Source of the DNA: Albula goreensis
Taxonomy: Eukaryota > Chordata > Actinopteri > Albuliformes > Albulidae
NCBI GenBank assembly: GCA_022829145.1
Contig: CM040745.1
Coordinates: forward strand, 33,200,406 to 33,264,405
Direction: 5' to 3'
DNA: 64,000 nt
Shown: positions 28,557-41,724 of the stretch, in pieces
Numbering within the stretch: the stretch's first letter is position 1
Layout: each line of letters starts with the position of its first letter
Notes under the pieces: generated by a model
The model's database searches: none
The model's input: the letters and a program-made list of their open reading frames with translations, nothing else
What the model was told of the DNA's origin: nothing
Translations under genes and position numbers: made by a program

Positions 28557-31500
28557 ATGAAACCACCCATTTCTGTCCTGGTGTCCGTCTCTCTATTTAC
28601 AGCCGAGACGACTGCAGCTCTTTACCTAAGTTTGACCTACAGCCATTCGGGTGAGCGGATCTACCGGGGGCTCACGCTTTTATTCACGGTCCTGCCGTCT
28701 GTTCTGGTGCAGCTCACACTGACCTTTGTACACAGAGATCTTAAAAGGGACAGACCCCTTGTGCTCCTGCTTCACATTCTGCAGCTGGGACCGATTGTAA
28801 GGTGAGAAGTATTTTAGTGAAAATGCGAATTGCCGAATGAACCAGGCATTGTCAAGGGTTTAGAAAAACTTTTTGGTCTACCTTGGTATCGTAAGGGTAT
28901 ACCCTTACTCACTTTCATGCTCGTGAATCGAAGTTTGTTTCATTTGCATTCAAGTAGAAAAACAGCGTTTACTTTATGAAAGCAGGGAGAGAAAGCATGA
29001 TTCGTTATATGTAGCCTTATGTCTTTATGTCTTGCGTAGATACTGCCTAATCTTTATCGTCCGAACATTGAGGGTCTGTCTACGCCATTACGTGTTTGTT
29101 TTGGAACTTACTTCTCTTTGGAAGGCAAACTGAAACAGGCTTTTACTCAGAAAACCGTTTGAAATGTAAACTCTATATTATCAGAAAGCACGTGTGGTGC
29201 TATATATTGTTTGAAAGTACATATTATTTGACAATATTCACTCATGTCGTGTCTGTGCAGTTTCTTACTGGCAACTCGTTGTGCATGTGATCAGAAGCGC
29301 ATCAGATATTGATGATCAGGTTAGATTGTTAGATGTTTGATTATGTAATCAGATAACAAGCACCTGTAGTCAACATAGTTCACTTTGAAAAAGGTGTAAT
29401 TGCGAATGTCATTACAGTTCCATTTTCCAAGATTACAAATTAGTGTTGAAAACTAAAGTTCTAACAATTTTTTGATAGATATGAAACAATTATATTAATT
29501 TATGACAATGACACATCTCTTAGAGTATTAAAACACTGTTTATTTGGTACAATTATGCCTGTTTGTAATGCACACCTCCCTGTATGGGACAATTTACCTT
29601 TCTGTATGCACTGTGCTATGCCACAATGCTGCCCAACACTGGAGATGTCATTAGACACTGCTAGGTCTCTACAGCTACAAACAATGAGTTAAATTCATTG
29701 AATGCATGTGTGCCTTTTAGTTTCGACTGAATCTATAAAACTGTTTCATTTTAAGTTAAGGAGGAAAGCTAATCTATGTTTGCCCAGTTGCACCAAGTTC
29801 GTTTCTGTTCATTTGATAGCAACAATTTATTTGTCGCCAGCTGGTTTTGCAGTTCCTGATATCGACAGTTCCAATGTTTCCATGCAATTTTAACCAGTTC
29901 CAATGCCAAGCAATCGCATTTGCATGCAGTCTAACTAGTTCCCATGCTAATGAACTTCATTAGTATGCATCAAGAATTGGTGCTGTATTGTGTCCATGTT
30001 CGTGTTTTGGAAGGGACGTTCACTACAGCCCATTCAGGCTCAGATCAAGCCTCTGCCCGCCCTACTAATACAACCGTGCGCATTAAAAATCCATTTAAAA
30101 TATTCCCTGATGAATCTCATTGGAAGGAAAAAGACAAGAAGGATCGATTGAAATTTAAGAAATAATAAGCAAATTAAAACTTAACCTGGGTGGGTGTTTT
30201 TGTTTTACTTCAGCTAGAAGTGACCATGAGCTAAATTGGGTAGCTTGCTTTTCTCATGCTTTGCCGTGCCTCCTGTGATGTTGTTAAAAAATAATAATAA
30301 ATGTGTTGTGATTGTTTTGGTGTTTCTGCAACAGAGTTGTGTTTTCAGAGACTTGGGTTTCAGGTATAAGGTTAAGGATTTGACTCTCGCTTCTGTTATT
30401 CCCAGTTTACAAAAACATACTCTAGTCTTGCTAGATGCATGTGCTTGTAGGCAGTTTTGGATAGGGGAGTTTGCCAAATACTTACATGTTGTTTTTACAT
30501 TTTGTAGCAGTTGACCCTACAATGTCAGAAACCAGATATGCAACTTTCCATGCAATCTGGTGATTCTTCTGAGATACCAGCTGTAACAGAATGCAGTAAA
30601 GGCTACTTGCCATGTTGCTCTTGGATAATCACATTTTGTTCTGTAAACTTCAGCTCATTCCCTCTATATATCGAAGCATATTTTCCATTGCCCGCGACCC
30701 CCGATCCAAATATGGCTACAAGGTAGGGTGGAGAAAAACAGCATTGGAAGAAAAACAGTTTTCTATTTCCATTTTTGTTTAACCTCTGTGTTCATGTGGC
30801 ACGTGATATTTAACTGTTCATACCCTGTGGGCTCATTCATGTCTGCCAACTGCTGAGAAGCCCCAGCCAGCAGCAGCCACAATGCAAAGCTGCCTGTCTG
30901 TTCTGTCTCAGGTGTTTTTATGTTCCATGTTACAAACGCAATGCTGCTTTTAAGTCTGTGTCACTGTATTTCTGTTTCCAAATCATCAAAATGCGTATTA
31001 CATGTTATAATGAATAAGAAACATAAACGAAAAGTACATTTATTTATGCCCTTTTCCCCACTGCACAGAAAATGCATTGAACCGTGGCACCAAAACCAAT
31101 GTGCATACATAACTATGAGATTTTTATTTATTTGTTTATTTTTTTAACTATTTCACCCCTACCATTTACACATGAAACTAATATTTGCCACACTTTTCAA
31201 ACTTAGTCTTCAGGTATACCCTTGGCAAAAACTCACAGTTAAAACCTGTATTCTTTTAGCTGTGTGTAGCCTCTGGTGCTATCATTCAACTTCAATTGAA
31301 TTTATTATCACAGGTTTACAGGGGTGTTTGTGGTATGATAACAGCTGCTGCCTTACAGTTTCCTGTATTTAACATTGTAGTATGCAGACAAAAAAATCCC
31401 CCTAAATTGCTTGTGTTAAATTGTAGTTTGTCCTGCTAAAGCCATGTGGAACAGCAGCAGATCCAAACATAACATTCTAAAGCATCTGCCTGCGAAGGAG

Positions 31501-34500
31501 TCGTTAAATTGGATTGGTTTCCCTCTCTTCTGTTATTATGTAGGAGAAACTCCTGGTAGATCATGGCCTTGCATTCTGTCTGTGCTGCTCCCTGCAGGTG
31601 GATTGTGGAGTGGCACCAAGATGACTGGTAGCTGGCAGAACCTGCTTTGGGTGGTTATTTGCTAGAGATCTTTTACAGAAATTACACTGACTTATTAAAG
31701 CCAAATTAAATGGAAACGGGTTTAAAGAAAATACATTTCCCAGAATTCTGATAAACCTTAAAGCTAACACTTGTTTCCAACTTTTACAAAACACTGCAAA
31801 ACGGTCTCCAGATTGATTAGTGAATCCACCTAAGCAGCAGCCCTCAGTGGCCTGTGGTGAGACACCTTACAACCCAATGATGAATGCTCACACTGTGGCT
31901 GGGTCTGTGAAGCCATGCGTATTCTTAGCAAGGCAGGCCCAACAACCACAACACACAAAACTGGCTACTGTGGCTATTTGGGTGACTGTCTGTCCCAGCT
32001 AGGCATTGTCACAGTGTTCTGACATAACCTAACCACAGAAGCCGGTGGACTGTAGAGTGAAAAAGAGGGTTTTGGCTAACTGTGGGCATTTCAGACAATG
32101 TTGCAGCCAGCTTTAAGCAAAAATGCTATCATTCTTCCATGTTTGAAGAAGTGAGAAGAATCATCCATTAAAGTAAAAGTGACAGTAATTTGTAACAGGG
32201 ATTGATCTGTTCTCATCTATTGCAGTTCTGACTCAGTACTCAATAGTGTCCCTTTTCAAAATATTGCATTTAAACAACAAAATAGAAGAAACACAGATAA
32301 TATACCTTCTTCCAGAGACAGCTGTGCATTCTGGGCACTGTAAAATGGTAACCCTTTGTTGTGCATCACATTAACAGAATATTCAGATTCATCTTCCAGA
32401 AAAACACAGTCACATTAAAGCACAGTCAAACTTATACCATAGAATCTCTATCTTTATTTAACTCTGTTGTCACTGAAACCATTGCAGCTGTAACAGCTTT
32501 CATTAATGCACTTAGTGTTACTCAGTACATTGCATATCCTTATACTGAACCAAGCTATAAATATAACCCCCCAGTCCTGTCAGCTGAAGTGGGGAAGTTC
32601 CCCCTGACCTGAAACAAGCGAGGGTTGCCATGCACACTGTAGAAATGAGTAGGCCTTGCGGTTAGGCTGCTATAAATTGTCCTGCTCGAGGAAGTCGCAC
32701 CCGGGGGGCAGCGTAGCCACACTGGTAGATTCATGTCCCACCCCTAAATAATCGCTGTGTCCTTTTGGTAAGGCCATCTGTTCTCCAGCCTGCAGGAATC
32801 TGCTGGTTCTCATTGGTTAAAAGCTGCACACCCAATCTAGAGCCAGCTATTACACGAGTAGGCCTACAGCCGACATTTATTCTGCAAACACAAAAAATTA
32901 CAAGATTTTACTTTGTTTTCGCTGTGCATTTTGGCAGCCAGTTGGATCTCCTCCTAGCTGTTCTGTTGACCATATGTTGCTGTGGGCACACCACATGGAA
33001 CAGGCTTAGATGTTCCAGGCTTTGAGAACAGCCAGGTGGTCGAGTTGAAAGTAACACCTTCTAATAGTTCTACTGTGGCATAACATTCACCGGCTGGTAG
33101 CCAAGAAATGTGTAACAGTGAAAGAGTTTGGCAAGTTACATAATTTCCACAGTGCAAACTCTGTAGAAAGCGAATGTGCCTTTTTTTTGCTTTATCATTT
33201 AGGGTTGGCTGTTCTCACGTAATATCCTGTGTTAGCGAAATAATTGCTCTTTTTTCATTGTTTGCATAGCCTCTCTTATTACACTTTCTTATTTTGTATA
33301 TACAATAGTAATTAATTGCAGTTTATGATATTAAATTTAGTATGATATTGAATGATTTCACAAACATTTGTAAACAAAGGAGTAAATCGACCAATCAAAT
33401 TTTAATTAGAATAGAATAGCAGCTTTGAATTGAAAAATTTCTACATTCAACACAGGAAAGGCCATGACAAGACAATGTCTACAGATGACTAATCTGCCAA
33501 TAGTTTCTTGTATTTGTAGATTTTTCACATTTTCAAATGTTCAATTTTCAGTAATTTTGAAAATGATTCCTGTATCAAATATTAGGTTGTCTTTCATTAC
33601 TGGTGAATTAAGTAAAAAATTAAAATGTGTTTGACTCCAGAAGACCAATCAGGATATTTGCATAGTTCTTGTTTAGGTATTTCTTTCGCCTCCATGGCTG
33701 AGGTATTCTCATTGTGCATGGTTGCTATGCTGTTGAACATCCCTCATGTGAAATTTATGATGGGTAGATACCAGCGCATATTTCTGGACTGTTGTCAGTA
33801 CCAACAAAGAAGAAAACTGTGCCAACTGTCCGATCAGCAGTTCCACATTCATTCGACCATTCACTCTAAGGAGTTTCACTTTGGTAACCAGCTTAGCAGA
33901 AACATAAGAAGTTTGTCTTGGGGCTGCGATTGTGTGCCTTGTGTTATTTATACGGCCATGTTTTCAGTAATTCAAAGAGGCTGAGGTTTGCCGGGCCTCA
34001 GAGTGGCTCATTGAGCAGAGGCTTTAGTTTATGGTGCAGCTGTGAGTCCCACGACGGGAATCTGAGTCCAGCCATGCCCTTACCATTTATAGCCAATGGT
34101 CTACATTCGAGAAGGCAACAGCTGGGTCAGTCTTACAAGGAAAAGTTAGAGGTTAAGCCAGTTAAAATCACTGTCATCACTCTGTAGCAGTCACTCTTGG
34201 ACTACCAGGTGTCTGCAAGAGACATGAACTAAGTATGTGTTGACTTTGTGTTCCTCTGATAGCATAGGTAATATGTAAATGCTAATTGGTGACACTTCTG
34301 CAATGTGGGAAAAGGCAGAGGCTAACCATAAAGTGAATGGAGGAGTAGAGTGGGCAGCTTCCCTGAGTATGTTAGAAAGTTGCTAAAGTGGGGCTGATAG
34401 GCTCAGTGGGTCAAAGCCTTGTGCACCATGTGTTAGCATGAGCTGCTAACAGTTCACTGCTATAGAAAATGGTAAGAGGCCCATATGCACAAGTTGTAAT

Positions 34501-37357
34501 CAAACCATACTGGGATACTCCTCCACCTTCAGCTTTGTCCGTGTTACATAGCAGTGATTGTAAGGATTCATTTATGATCTGATGTTAGATATTTAATGAC
34601 TGCATATCCTGTAGAAGCCATACCACTAGCTATATATTGGTGCAACCAAAAATGGGAATAGAAACATATTGTGGTTTTGCAGGTGCCTGGAGGCCTTCTA
34701 CATCTATGGCAGCACAGGGAGGGTGGAGGAGCCGTATGTCAGCATCACCCGCAAGAAGCAGATCCCCCGGGGCGGGGTGTCCGTGGAGGTGGAGGAGCAC
34801 GTGGGCCGGGCAGAGGGGAAGGTCATCACCCACCGGGCCGCCTTCGCCCGCGCTGCCGTCGTCCAGGCCTTCCTGGGCTCGGCGCCCCAGCTCACCCTGC
34901 AGGCTTACATCTGCATGCTGCGACGGGCCGTGTCCATCCAGACAGGTAAGGGGGCCCAGAGCTGGGGTCTTTGGGAAAGGTAGGGGGACATGGGATTGGC
35001 TCAGGATGGGACAGGTGTAGTATGCTTGAAGATACATTACCCGTTCAAGGCAGCATGAATTTTTTATGTAATTATTTTATGAAGAAGATTATCAGTGCTT
35101 GCAGGGTAATGTAGTACAGTCAAATTCTGTGGCGTGGAAATCTTGGGGTGTTCAACTCCAGGATTCACACATTCCCAGGCAATCTCTACAGTAGAGATGG
35201 GCACGGAAGGCCATATATTTTTCTGGATTTCATTCAAATTTCTGCAGTTAAAGATTTGATTTGTCCAATCATATGTGTATTGTGACAGGCTAAATGTGTC
35301 AATAAACTCATGAATGACAGATGGAAATTGTCCATGTGTGCCTTAATGAGGCAGACCACTGTTTCTGCATATATCAAATTGGCTCACCCCTGCTCTTGAC
35401 TGCTGGGTTATTCCAGGCCTATATGGGCGGAATGGCCTTTTCTTGTTATTGTGCTCACGCTCTTATGCTCTTGAGTAGGTTCCAGTCAGGGCTTGGCACA
35501 GACTGAGAGGAGAGAGGAGACAGGAGAGGGGACAGACAGCTGACCTCACTGAGAGAAATGTAGTGTACAGGAATGGGCTAACAGCAGGAGATATTCTCGT
35601 GCTGCGCTACCATGGCGACCCTCTCAGGAGGAGGAGATAATCACTTGTGAAGTGACAAGAAGGAAAGAGAAGCGCTATCATCCGAACCACATACTGTATG
35701 CGTTAAAGGTCACATCCTGAGTGTAACAGAAGATAACAAGAAAAAACACACACTGATAAAATGAAATGTTGAATGCCATTTGAAACATCTTTTCTTGTCA
35801 ACTTCAGTTCATGTAGGACTCTCCTTCTTACGTTATTTTTATCGTGGTTCAAGGCGTTGAGGCGCGGTTCAAGCTAACAGGAAGTTCAGCTTATATTTTT
35901 ATCAGTGCAGTTAATCCTGAATAGCTCAACCACCATTTATCGGCATTGTATCCAGTGTGTAAGTTGGTCTGACATGAGAACTACCCCCATATGCTTAAAT
36001 ATGCTGTCGAAACACTGCCAGTGGTGTTTATTATGCAAAAGCGTAAAGAGAGTAGATGTGCTCAAACTCACTGTATACATTGTCCATTTCCTTACATTGT
36101 TTGATTCCATTTGAACACATGTTAAGGAAACAATGAAGGGAAGGCAGAGAGGGGACAGGATGAGAAGAAAAGATAACTGAGGAAAGAGTTTGAACATCTT
36201 GTTTTGCTGTGAGGTGACATTTTCAGGTGATATAGCTCATGGATGACATTGAAACCTCCCATACATGCGTGCTGACAATCATATGTATAACTTGATTTAA
36301 ATAAATAAAATTGTAGAGATTTTTATACTCTGTATGTCATTCCAAGCTGTTTGTTCTGGCTTTTTACTAAATGTATCATTTTCTCCTTCCATATTTTCCT
36401 TTTGATTGCTTGTTTGAAGCAAATAACTGCTAATAACATCACGCAGTAGCGAATTGCCTAAATTACGTCCACAAAGGCCTTTGAAAGAAAGCTTTGTAAG
36501 ACCTTCGCTAAGGGAGGTGAAAGAGGGCGGGTTGTATTTCCTTTTTCCATTATTAAACAATTCCTGGTAACGGCAGCCATTCTCTGCAAGGACATGGAAG
36601 GAAGGAAGGAAGTGTTCTTCAGGTATTCCAGTGCTATCACTGTGTGCCTGTCCTGATCTAATGCATGCTGTTTCCCCCCCAAACAGGGACTCTGATGGTC
36701 GTGTCTCTGCTGTCGATCGTGTACGGCGCCCTGCGCTGCAACATCCTCGCCATCAAGATCAAATATGACGACTACGAGGTGCAGATGAGCCCGTCAGCGT
36801 ACCTCTGCGTCTTCCTGTGGAGGAGCCTGGAGATCTCCACCCGCGTGGCCGTGCTGGTTCTGTTCAGCTCCGTGCTGGGGTTCTGGATCCTGCCCGTGGC
36901 CCTGGCCGACCTCCTGGCCTTCTTCCTGTTCCCCTGGGTCCTGTTCTGGTGGAGCGGGGCGCCCTTTCCGAAGGATGTGGAGAAGACGCTGACCCGCGTG
37001 GGCACCACCGTGGCCCTGTGCTTCCTGACCTTCCTCTACGCCGCCGTCAGCATCTTCTGCTGGCCCGCGGTCGGCCTGGACCTCTCCAACCAGGACCTGA
37101 TCAGCCGGGCCGAGGACTGGGACCGGCCGGCGGCGTTCTACGCACTGCGCTTCGTGGAGAACAGCGGTCTCATCCTGCTGTGGTGGGTGTTCCAGACCGA
37201 TTTCCGCCCGCCGTTGACGGCCGCTCTCCTGGCGACGCAGCTGTTGGTCGGATACATCGGTAGCCTCGTCTTCATGCTCATCCTGTACCGTTTCTGCCAC
37301 CCCTGCAGGAAACTCTACCTGCCTAGTACTTCCTGCAATCTACAGAGCAACCCATGA
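28557..37357 (+). CDS. xk: XK membrane transport/scramblase-family protein, three exons
   Basis: Exons: 28557-28801, 34683-34945, 36687-37357, joined in frame to 392 aa (human 444). The N-terminus [11 protein letters not shown], the blocks [10 protein letters not shown] and [17 protein letters not shown], and [20 protein letters not shown] match human XK closely. Multiple hydrophobic spans agree with a polytopic XK/XKR topology. The cytoplasmic loop [12 protein letters not shown] is well kept. In mammals XK sits in the plasma and ER membranes, binds Kell through a disulfide at Cys347 and binds the lipid-transfer protein VPS13A; loss causes McLeod syndrome. Here residue 347 is Thr. The C-terminal tail ends soon after HPCRKLYLP, about 52 residues shorter than human. 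The three-exon structure equals the human one. Exons 2 and 3 are GC-rich compared with the introns. Confidence 0.97.
29944..29966. promoter_or_regulatory. Imperfect palindrome of homeodomain-like sites
   Basis: ATGCTAATGAA, one base, then TTCATTAGTAT form an inverted repeat with one mismatch. An octamer ATTTGCAT lies about 30 bases upstream. This might be an enhancer fragment; motif evidence only. Confidence 0.25.
32703..32790 (+). repeat. Degenerate tRNA-derived SINE
   Basis: 'ggggggcagcgtagccacac' followed by 'tggtagattcatgtcccacc' and 'cgctgtgtccttttggtaag' resembles the fish SINE order GGGGGCAGTGTAGC...ctgctgtacccttgagcaagg, with an internal loss in the tRNA head. Confidence 0.5.
34946..36686 (+). 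other. xk intron 2 (about 1.7 kb)
   Basis: The intron is gtaagg...aaacag, with a C8 run just before the acceptor. A short (GGAA)n tract lies near 36597-36612. No gene or clear repeat otherwise. Confidence 0.6.
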
Positions 37358-38417
37358 ATGCCTCAGCACTCGCGTCACATCGCACTTCAGCAAAGCCTGA
37401 AACGGCTAAGGGAGCTTTCATTTCGCTTCAGTGGGAGATTGCCAATCGTACATTCAGGGATTTCTTCATCTTTTCACTGCAAGTGCTCATGCACGATAAT
37501 GGATTAATCAATAATGTGATTTGTAAGCAATCGCTTATCAATAGTGTAGCAATTGGTCATTACGTTAAGTTTTGCAGGTTTGAATCTACTGTTGTATACT
37601 CACAAAAAAAGATTGAAAGAAATGGCTTGATTGAGAAATGCCTCATGCCTTTTTTTACTGAATGTCAGTATCTCACCCCTCTTCAGTAATGATGGTACCA
37701 CAGCATGGTTAGTTACATGATTCCAGTTGGTCAGGAGGGTGGCCATTTTTTTGCTGGTAAATTACCAGTATAGGTGACTCTGCAGCGGTTACTGTGTGGT
37801 GTGTCATTGCACTATTTGACCATGGCAAGGGCAGGTCTCATACATGGCATTGTATTCTATATATTTCTGCATCATCTTCAGTCATCACACCCTTTTAACT
37901 CCTTTCAAAGAGGCCTAAGTTTGTTTTACGTACTGTATACCGAAATTAATTTTTAGCATTCCTGATACTGTGAAATGGTGGTAAGCTTAACTTTACAGGA
38001 CAATTTGTACATGATTGCACAAAACTGAACGTTGTAAGTGTGGATGTTATAGGTAAAAATGCACAGACCTGTTTGATTCACAGGTTCTCTTCTGTTCATA
38101 TCTTCTATTTTGTTGTGTTGTAGTTTTATTTCTGCTGTTATGATGTACAGTATTAAAAATATTTGGTGTCATTTGAAGGGTCCAAGGTATTTGCATTCCA
38201 CAATGGTGACATCTTATTTGTATCTTATAATCTTATAAAGTATGAAATCCCTGTAACTGAATGAAATAATTAAATATATTTTGCTACAGTAGCCATTTCA
38301 AATTTTTATTAAATTACATGACTAATTAAACATGTCTTTATGTTTAAACATATTTATGTAGTTCATGTTTATTAACCTTTTTTTGGGAATACTACCATGT
38401 TTTGTCATTGACTCTTC

Positions 38418-38433
38418 TGCCCCCTAGTGGCCA
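38418..38433 (-). promoter_or_regulatory. Strong CTCF-like motif
   Basis: The top strand TGCCCCCTAGTGGCCA is the reverse complement of TGGCCACTAGGGGGCA, which fits the vertebrate CTCF core very well. It lies between xk and cybb. Binding is not shown. Confidence 0.55.
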
Positions 38434-38501
38434 ATTAAAAACATGCAACCGGTACTATCTTCACTGAAAGGGATACTGTTCGAAGTTGTCATAAGCTAAA
38501 T

Positions 38502-38507
38502 AATAAA
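38502..38507 (+). terminator. Candidate xk poly(A) signal
   Basis: First canonical AATAAA after the xk stop codon (about 1.1 kb downstream). ATTAAA variants at 38152 and 38269 are alternatives. Confidence 0.35.
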
Positions 38508-38992
38508 AGATCTTGGGTTCCTAATTCAAAAAAGTATTCAAAATGCACTGACCTACTTATTGAATGTAACAGTGTATGATTTTCATATATTGGTATTTCT
38601 AGACCTTGGTTAAACTGAAAAAATTTAGTTTGTTTAAGTATGTATTGAATATTTTATCTTTGTCAACTCCAGAGATCAACTTGTCAATTATGGGTATACC
38701 TATAGACACATAGGTGGGCTGCAGATGCACCACTGAAGCATAGAGACCTATCAAAGTTAATGTGCAATTTAAACTACATACTTTAAGAACATTTAAATAC
38801 ATTTCTGAGACTAAAAACTCCCAGGTACTCATAATATGGTTTTAAGTGAAGTGGTTAGCAAGAACCTTGCTATCATGGTGAATGGTTTTATGGCTTGCTG
38901 TGATTGGCCTTTTGAGAAAATCAGATATAGTTTCATAAAACATTTAAAATGAATGAAATAATAATTTTTTCTACTTTACTAACATTCTGTAC

Positions 38993-39008
38993 TGTCCTCT
39001 AGTGGTCA
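38993..39008 (-). promoter_or_regulatory. CTCF-like motif
   Basis: The top strand TGTCCTCTAGTGGTCA is the reverse complement of TGACCACTAGAGGACA. It is a weaker match, 575 bases from the strong motif and in the same orientation. Confidence 0.4.
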
Positions 39009-41340
39009 AAGCAAACACTTACAATCAGTTTGGCCCTGCTGCTCCATGCAGACTGAAATCTATAATAGATTACCAGGGAGATGAGTGTGTTCATTGATTT
39101 AAAACTGAAACTTCTGAAAAATGGGTTTGAAAGAGTGTATTAGAGAAGCAATCATTAACAGAGTGGCCTATGCTGCACATAGCACTGTAGACTATGAGTC
39201 ATCTGAATTGCGTATGAAAGTGATATAATGTGTTTTTAGTGCTTGGCAAATGATTTACCGTAAGTTAGCACATTCACATAGTGGCTCGATAACTATACCT
39301 GGAATAGTGAGGTTAAGACAAACCTGCCACGTGTGGGACCTGCTGTATCTCTGTGGAATATGATATTGAATATGATACTTCAGTATTATCATACATTCAA
39401 TGGGGCAGAAACACAAGCTTTATTTGGCCCTGCTAAAATTGTTACATTATGATGCATATTCTTTGGTTACTGATGCAAGATGGATGACACATTTCACTAT
39501 ATTTGCTGTGCAATTTACCCAACTATTTACCCTTTTTGAGTTTTGAGTGTGTGTATGTGTGTGTGTGTGTGTATGACCCATGTGGGCGTGTACGTCAGAC
39601 TGTGATAATTAGCTAGATGTTTTCAGTGACCTTTTCCCTTATCATAACTTGAGTCTTTGAGGAGGAACTTGACTTCCTACCGTAAACATTTGTGAATGTG
39701 ATTAACCCTTGCCCGCTAATCAAAGACATAGATAGACAATACTGTGGGCCACTTCCTGGCAGGGAAATCCCTGTGGATGTTAATCTGTGCCAAGGGAGTG
39801 TCCAGAAGTGGCTGTTGATAACATTTTCTGTGTCACAATAGCCTGCTTATTGCACATAAGCACAAAGCTTTGAAATATTTGAAAAGTATGTAATTAACAG
39901 AGGTCCGAATTGAAAAGAGAAATGGTACAAAGAAAAATCCACACTTTGATGTTCAGACTGTGGTCTGATTTTGTCACTAGATTTTGTACTTATGTGTCTT
40001 TCCTTCCTTAGCTCTGGCTCACAAGAAGGCCTGGTTTTGTCATGGATGAAACAAAAAAGGGGTCAGGTTTTAGGTTAACTAGACAATACTTGACTGTGGA
40101 TGGATATACTATGGAATTCTCTGTCTCTCCCTTGCCTGAGCAACTATGCTAAACCATTCCTTAGCCATGCAAGTCAGTCTAAGTCACAAGCGAAAGTTTT
40201 ATATAACCTGGAAAGAATTACCCTAAAAGACCCTGCATATAGATACTTGTGATACTTGTGTGCTTTCCCTTGTGTTTCCACTGGTGTTACTACTCTGGTA
40301 TTACTACTCTTTTTAAAGCCTAATGTCTCCAGATGGTGCACTGAGGAAAAGCCCCAGTTTACGGTACAGCGGTGGATTCCGTTGCTGAATGTTCAAGTCC
40401 AGGCCATGTCATTACCTTCTACGGTAAGAGGCCCATGTTCCTATCAGTATTTAGCGGCCTGACCTGGTCGACTGGGCGACAGCTATCATATAATGTCTTC
40501 CCCCAATAGCATAGTCCGTAATGTGAACGGTGTCACGTCTGTGTAGAAAGATGCGAGGGTTAGTCACATCTGTTTGTGTTACGCCTGCAAAGTCAATGGG
40601 GGATTCCAAAAACATTATGTGTTATGTTGTTTTGCAAAGCTGTTTAGTCTAGTTTAACTATGTAAACAATCCACATTACTAACAGGTGCAGTGCTAAACC
40701 ACATGTTTAAAATGATCCCTGACTGAAATGACAGAATTTTCTAAACCACAGGATTTATTGATTGTTAAAGCGTAATCTAGGATTATGTAAGAATATATGA
40801 TGCCCCCAGTGAATTGCTTTGTTGTTTTTAAACTTCTTGTTTATCTATTGAAAATATGTGACATCTTATTACAAAATATATCAACAACTAACCTACAGTG
40901 ATTTAAGAAAAGAATGCTGTCCAAACCTTAACAAAAGGTTTCAGTTTATAAATCTAATAAAATAAGAAAGTCTTGTCAAAATTTTCACCTCTCAAAACAT
41001 ATAAATTCAGTTAAAATAACTCCTAATAGAAATTATGAAATTCCATTGGGTATAGGTAAGAATTTGGCCAGCACAAATAGTACAGAACTGCTAAGAGGAA
41101 GAAGTTGGTTACAGTTAGTACAGGTTTCCTTCTGATAAGACATGATAACACCCAATGATTTTTAAAAAGAAGCACAGAACTAGGTGGTACATGAAAGAAG
41201 GAAACTGTGAAACAATGACCATATCGAAATGACTTGTATTGAAACACTTCTAAGGACATAAAAAGATTGAAAGATAGCATTATAAAAAAAAACATGCATT
41301 TCCACAAATACAACAAAAAACAGGAAATAAGTGTTTTATC

Positions 41341-41375
41341 ATTACATTACATTACATTACATTACATTACATTAC
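41341..41375 (+). repeat. (ATTAC)7 pentanucleotide repeat
   Basis: Seven tandem ATTAC units. Such repeats often mark the terminal repeat of fish L2-tailed SINEs in reverse orientation, but no SINE body is visible next to it. Confidence 0.9.
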
Positions 41376-41714
41376 ACAAGTTTTAGATCACATGGTGTTT
41401 TGAATAAAGTCGGGTAGTCACCGAGCTGTGAAACAGTTGGTAACTAATGATGTGAGATTTTATTCATATATTCAAACCTGTTCTGTAATTTATGATACCA
41501 ATAAGATTGAGGTATGTGTCAGTTCACAAACAGCCTGATATGGTGATGTACTAGTAATAGTACATGTTTCCTGTAAAGGTGTAGTGGAAACGCTGCAGAA
41601 GGAGGGAAGGTACCTACAGTAAACCAGGGAACCGCCCCCTCCACCTTCACCTCACCCTCCTCTTCCTCCTCCTCCTCCTGTAGCATCTGGCTCAACACCA
41701 ACGCCTTCATCTCT

Positions 41715-41724
41715 CACTTCCTCC
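41715..41724 (-). promoter_or_regulatory. PU.1/ETS-like site upstream of cybb
   Basis: The top strand CACTTCCTCC reads GGAGGAAGTG on the other strand, a classic PU.1 (Spi-1) core. It lies about 115 bases before the cybb start codon in a pyrimidine-rich upstream stretch. PU.1 drives mammalian CYBB in phagocytes, so the site is plausible, but no other evidence is visible. Confidence 0.4.

Larger units (their letters stand above)
28802..34682 (+). other. xk intron 1 (about 5.9 kb)
   Basis: The intron is gtgaga...tgcag. It holds an imperfect palindrome of homeodomain-like sites (29944-29966), a degenerate SINE (about 32703-32790), and two stretches near 34060-34110 and 34430-34480 that share 'gtccagccatgcccttacca'-type or 'ggtaagaggcccat' motifs with 40390-40440. 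Those may be one old SINE family. No gene is seen. Confidence 0.55.
37358..41640. other. xk 3' flank and xk-cybb intergenic region
   Basis: Poly(A)-signal candidates for xk are ATTAAA (38152-38157 and 38269-38274) and AATAAA (38502-38507). Two CTCF-like motifs lie at 38418 and 38993. A short (GT)n tract is at 39547-39573 and an (ATTAC)7 tract at 41341-41375. No further gene is seen. Confidence 0.45.

Noticed and set aside
36794-37300. 168-codon minus-strand frame opposite xk exon 3
   Set aside because: Shadow of a GC-rich coding exon; the text is low-complexity and matches nothing.
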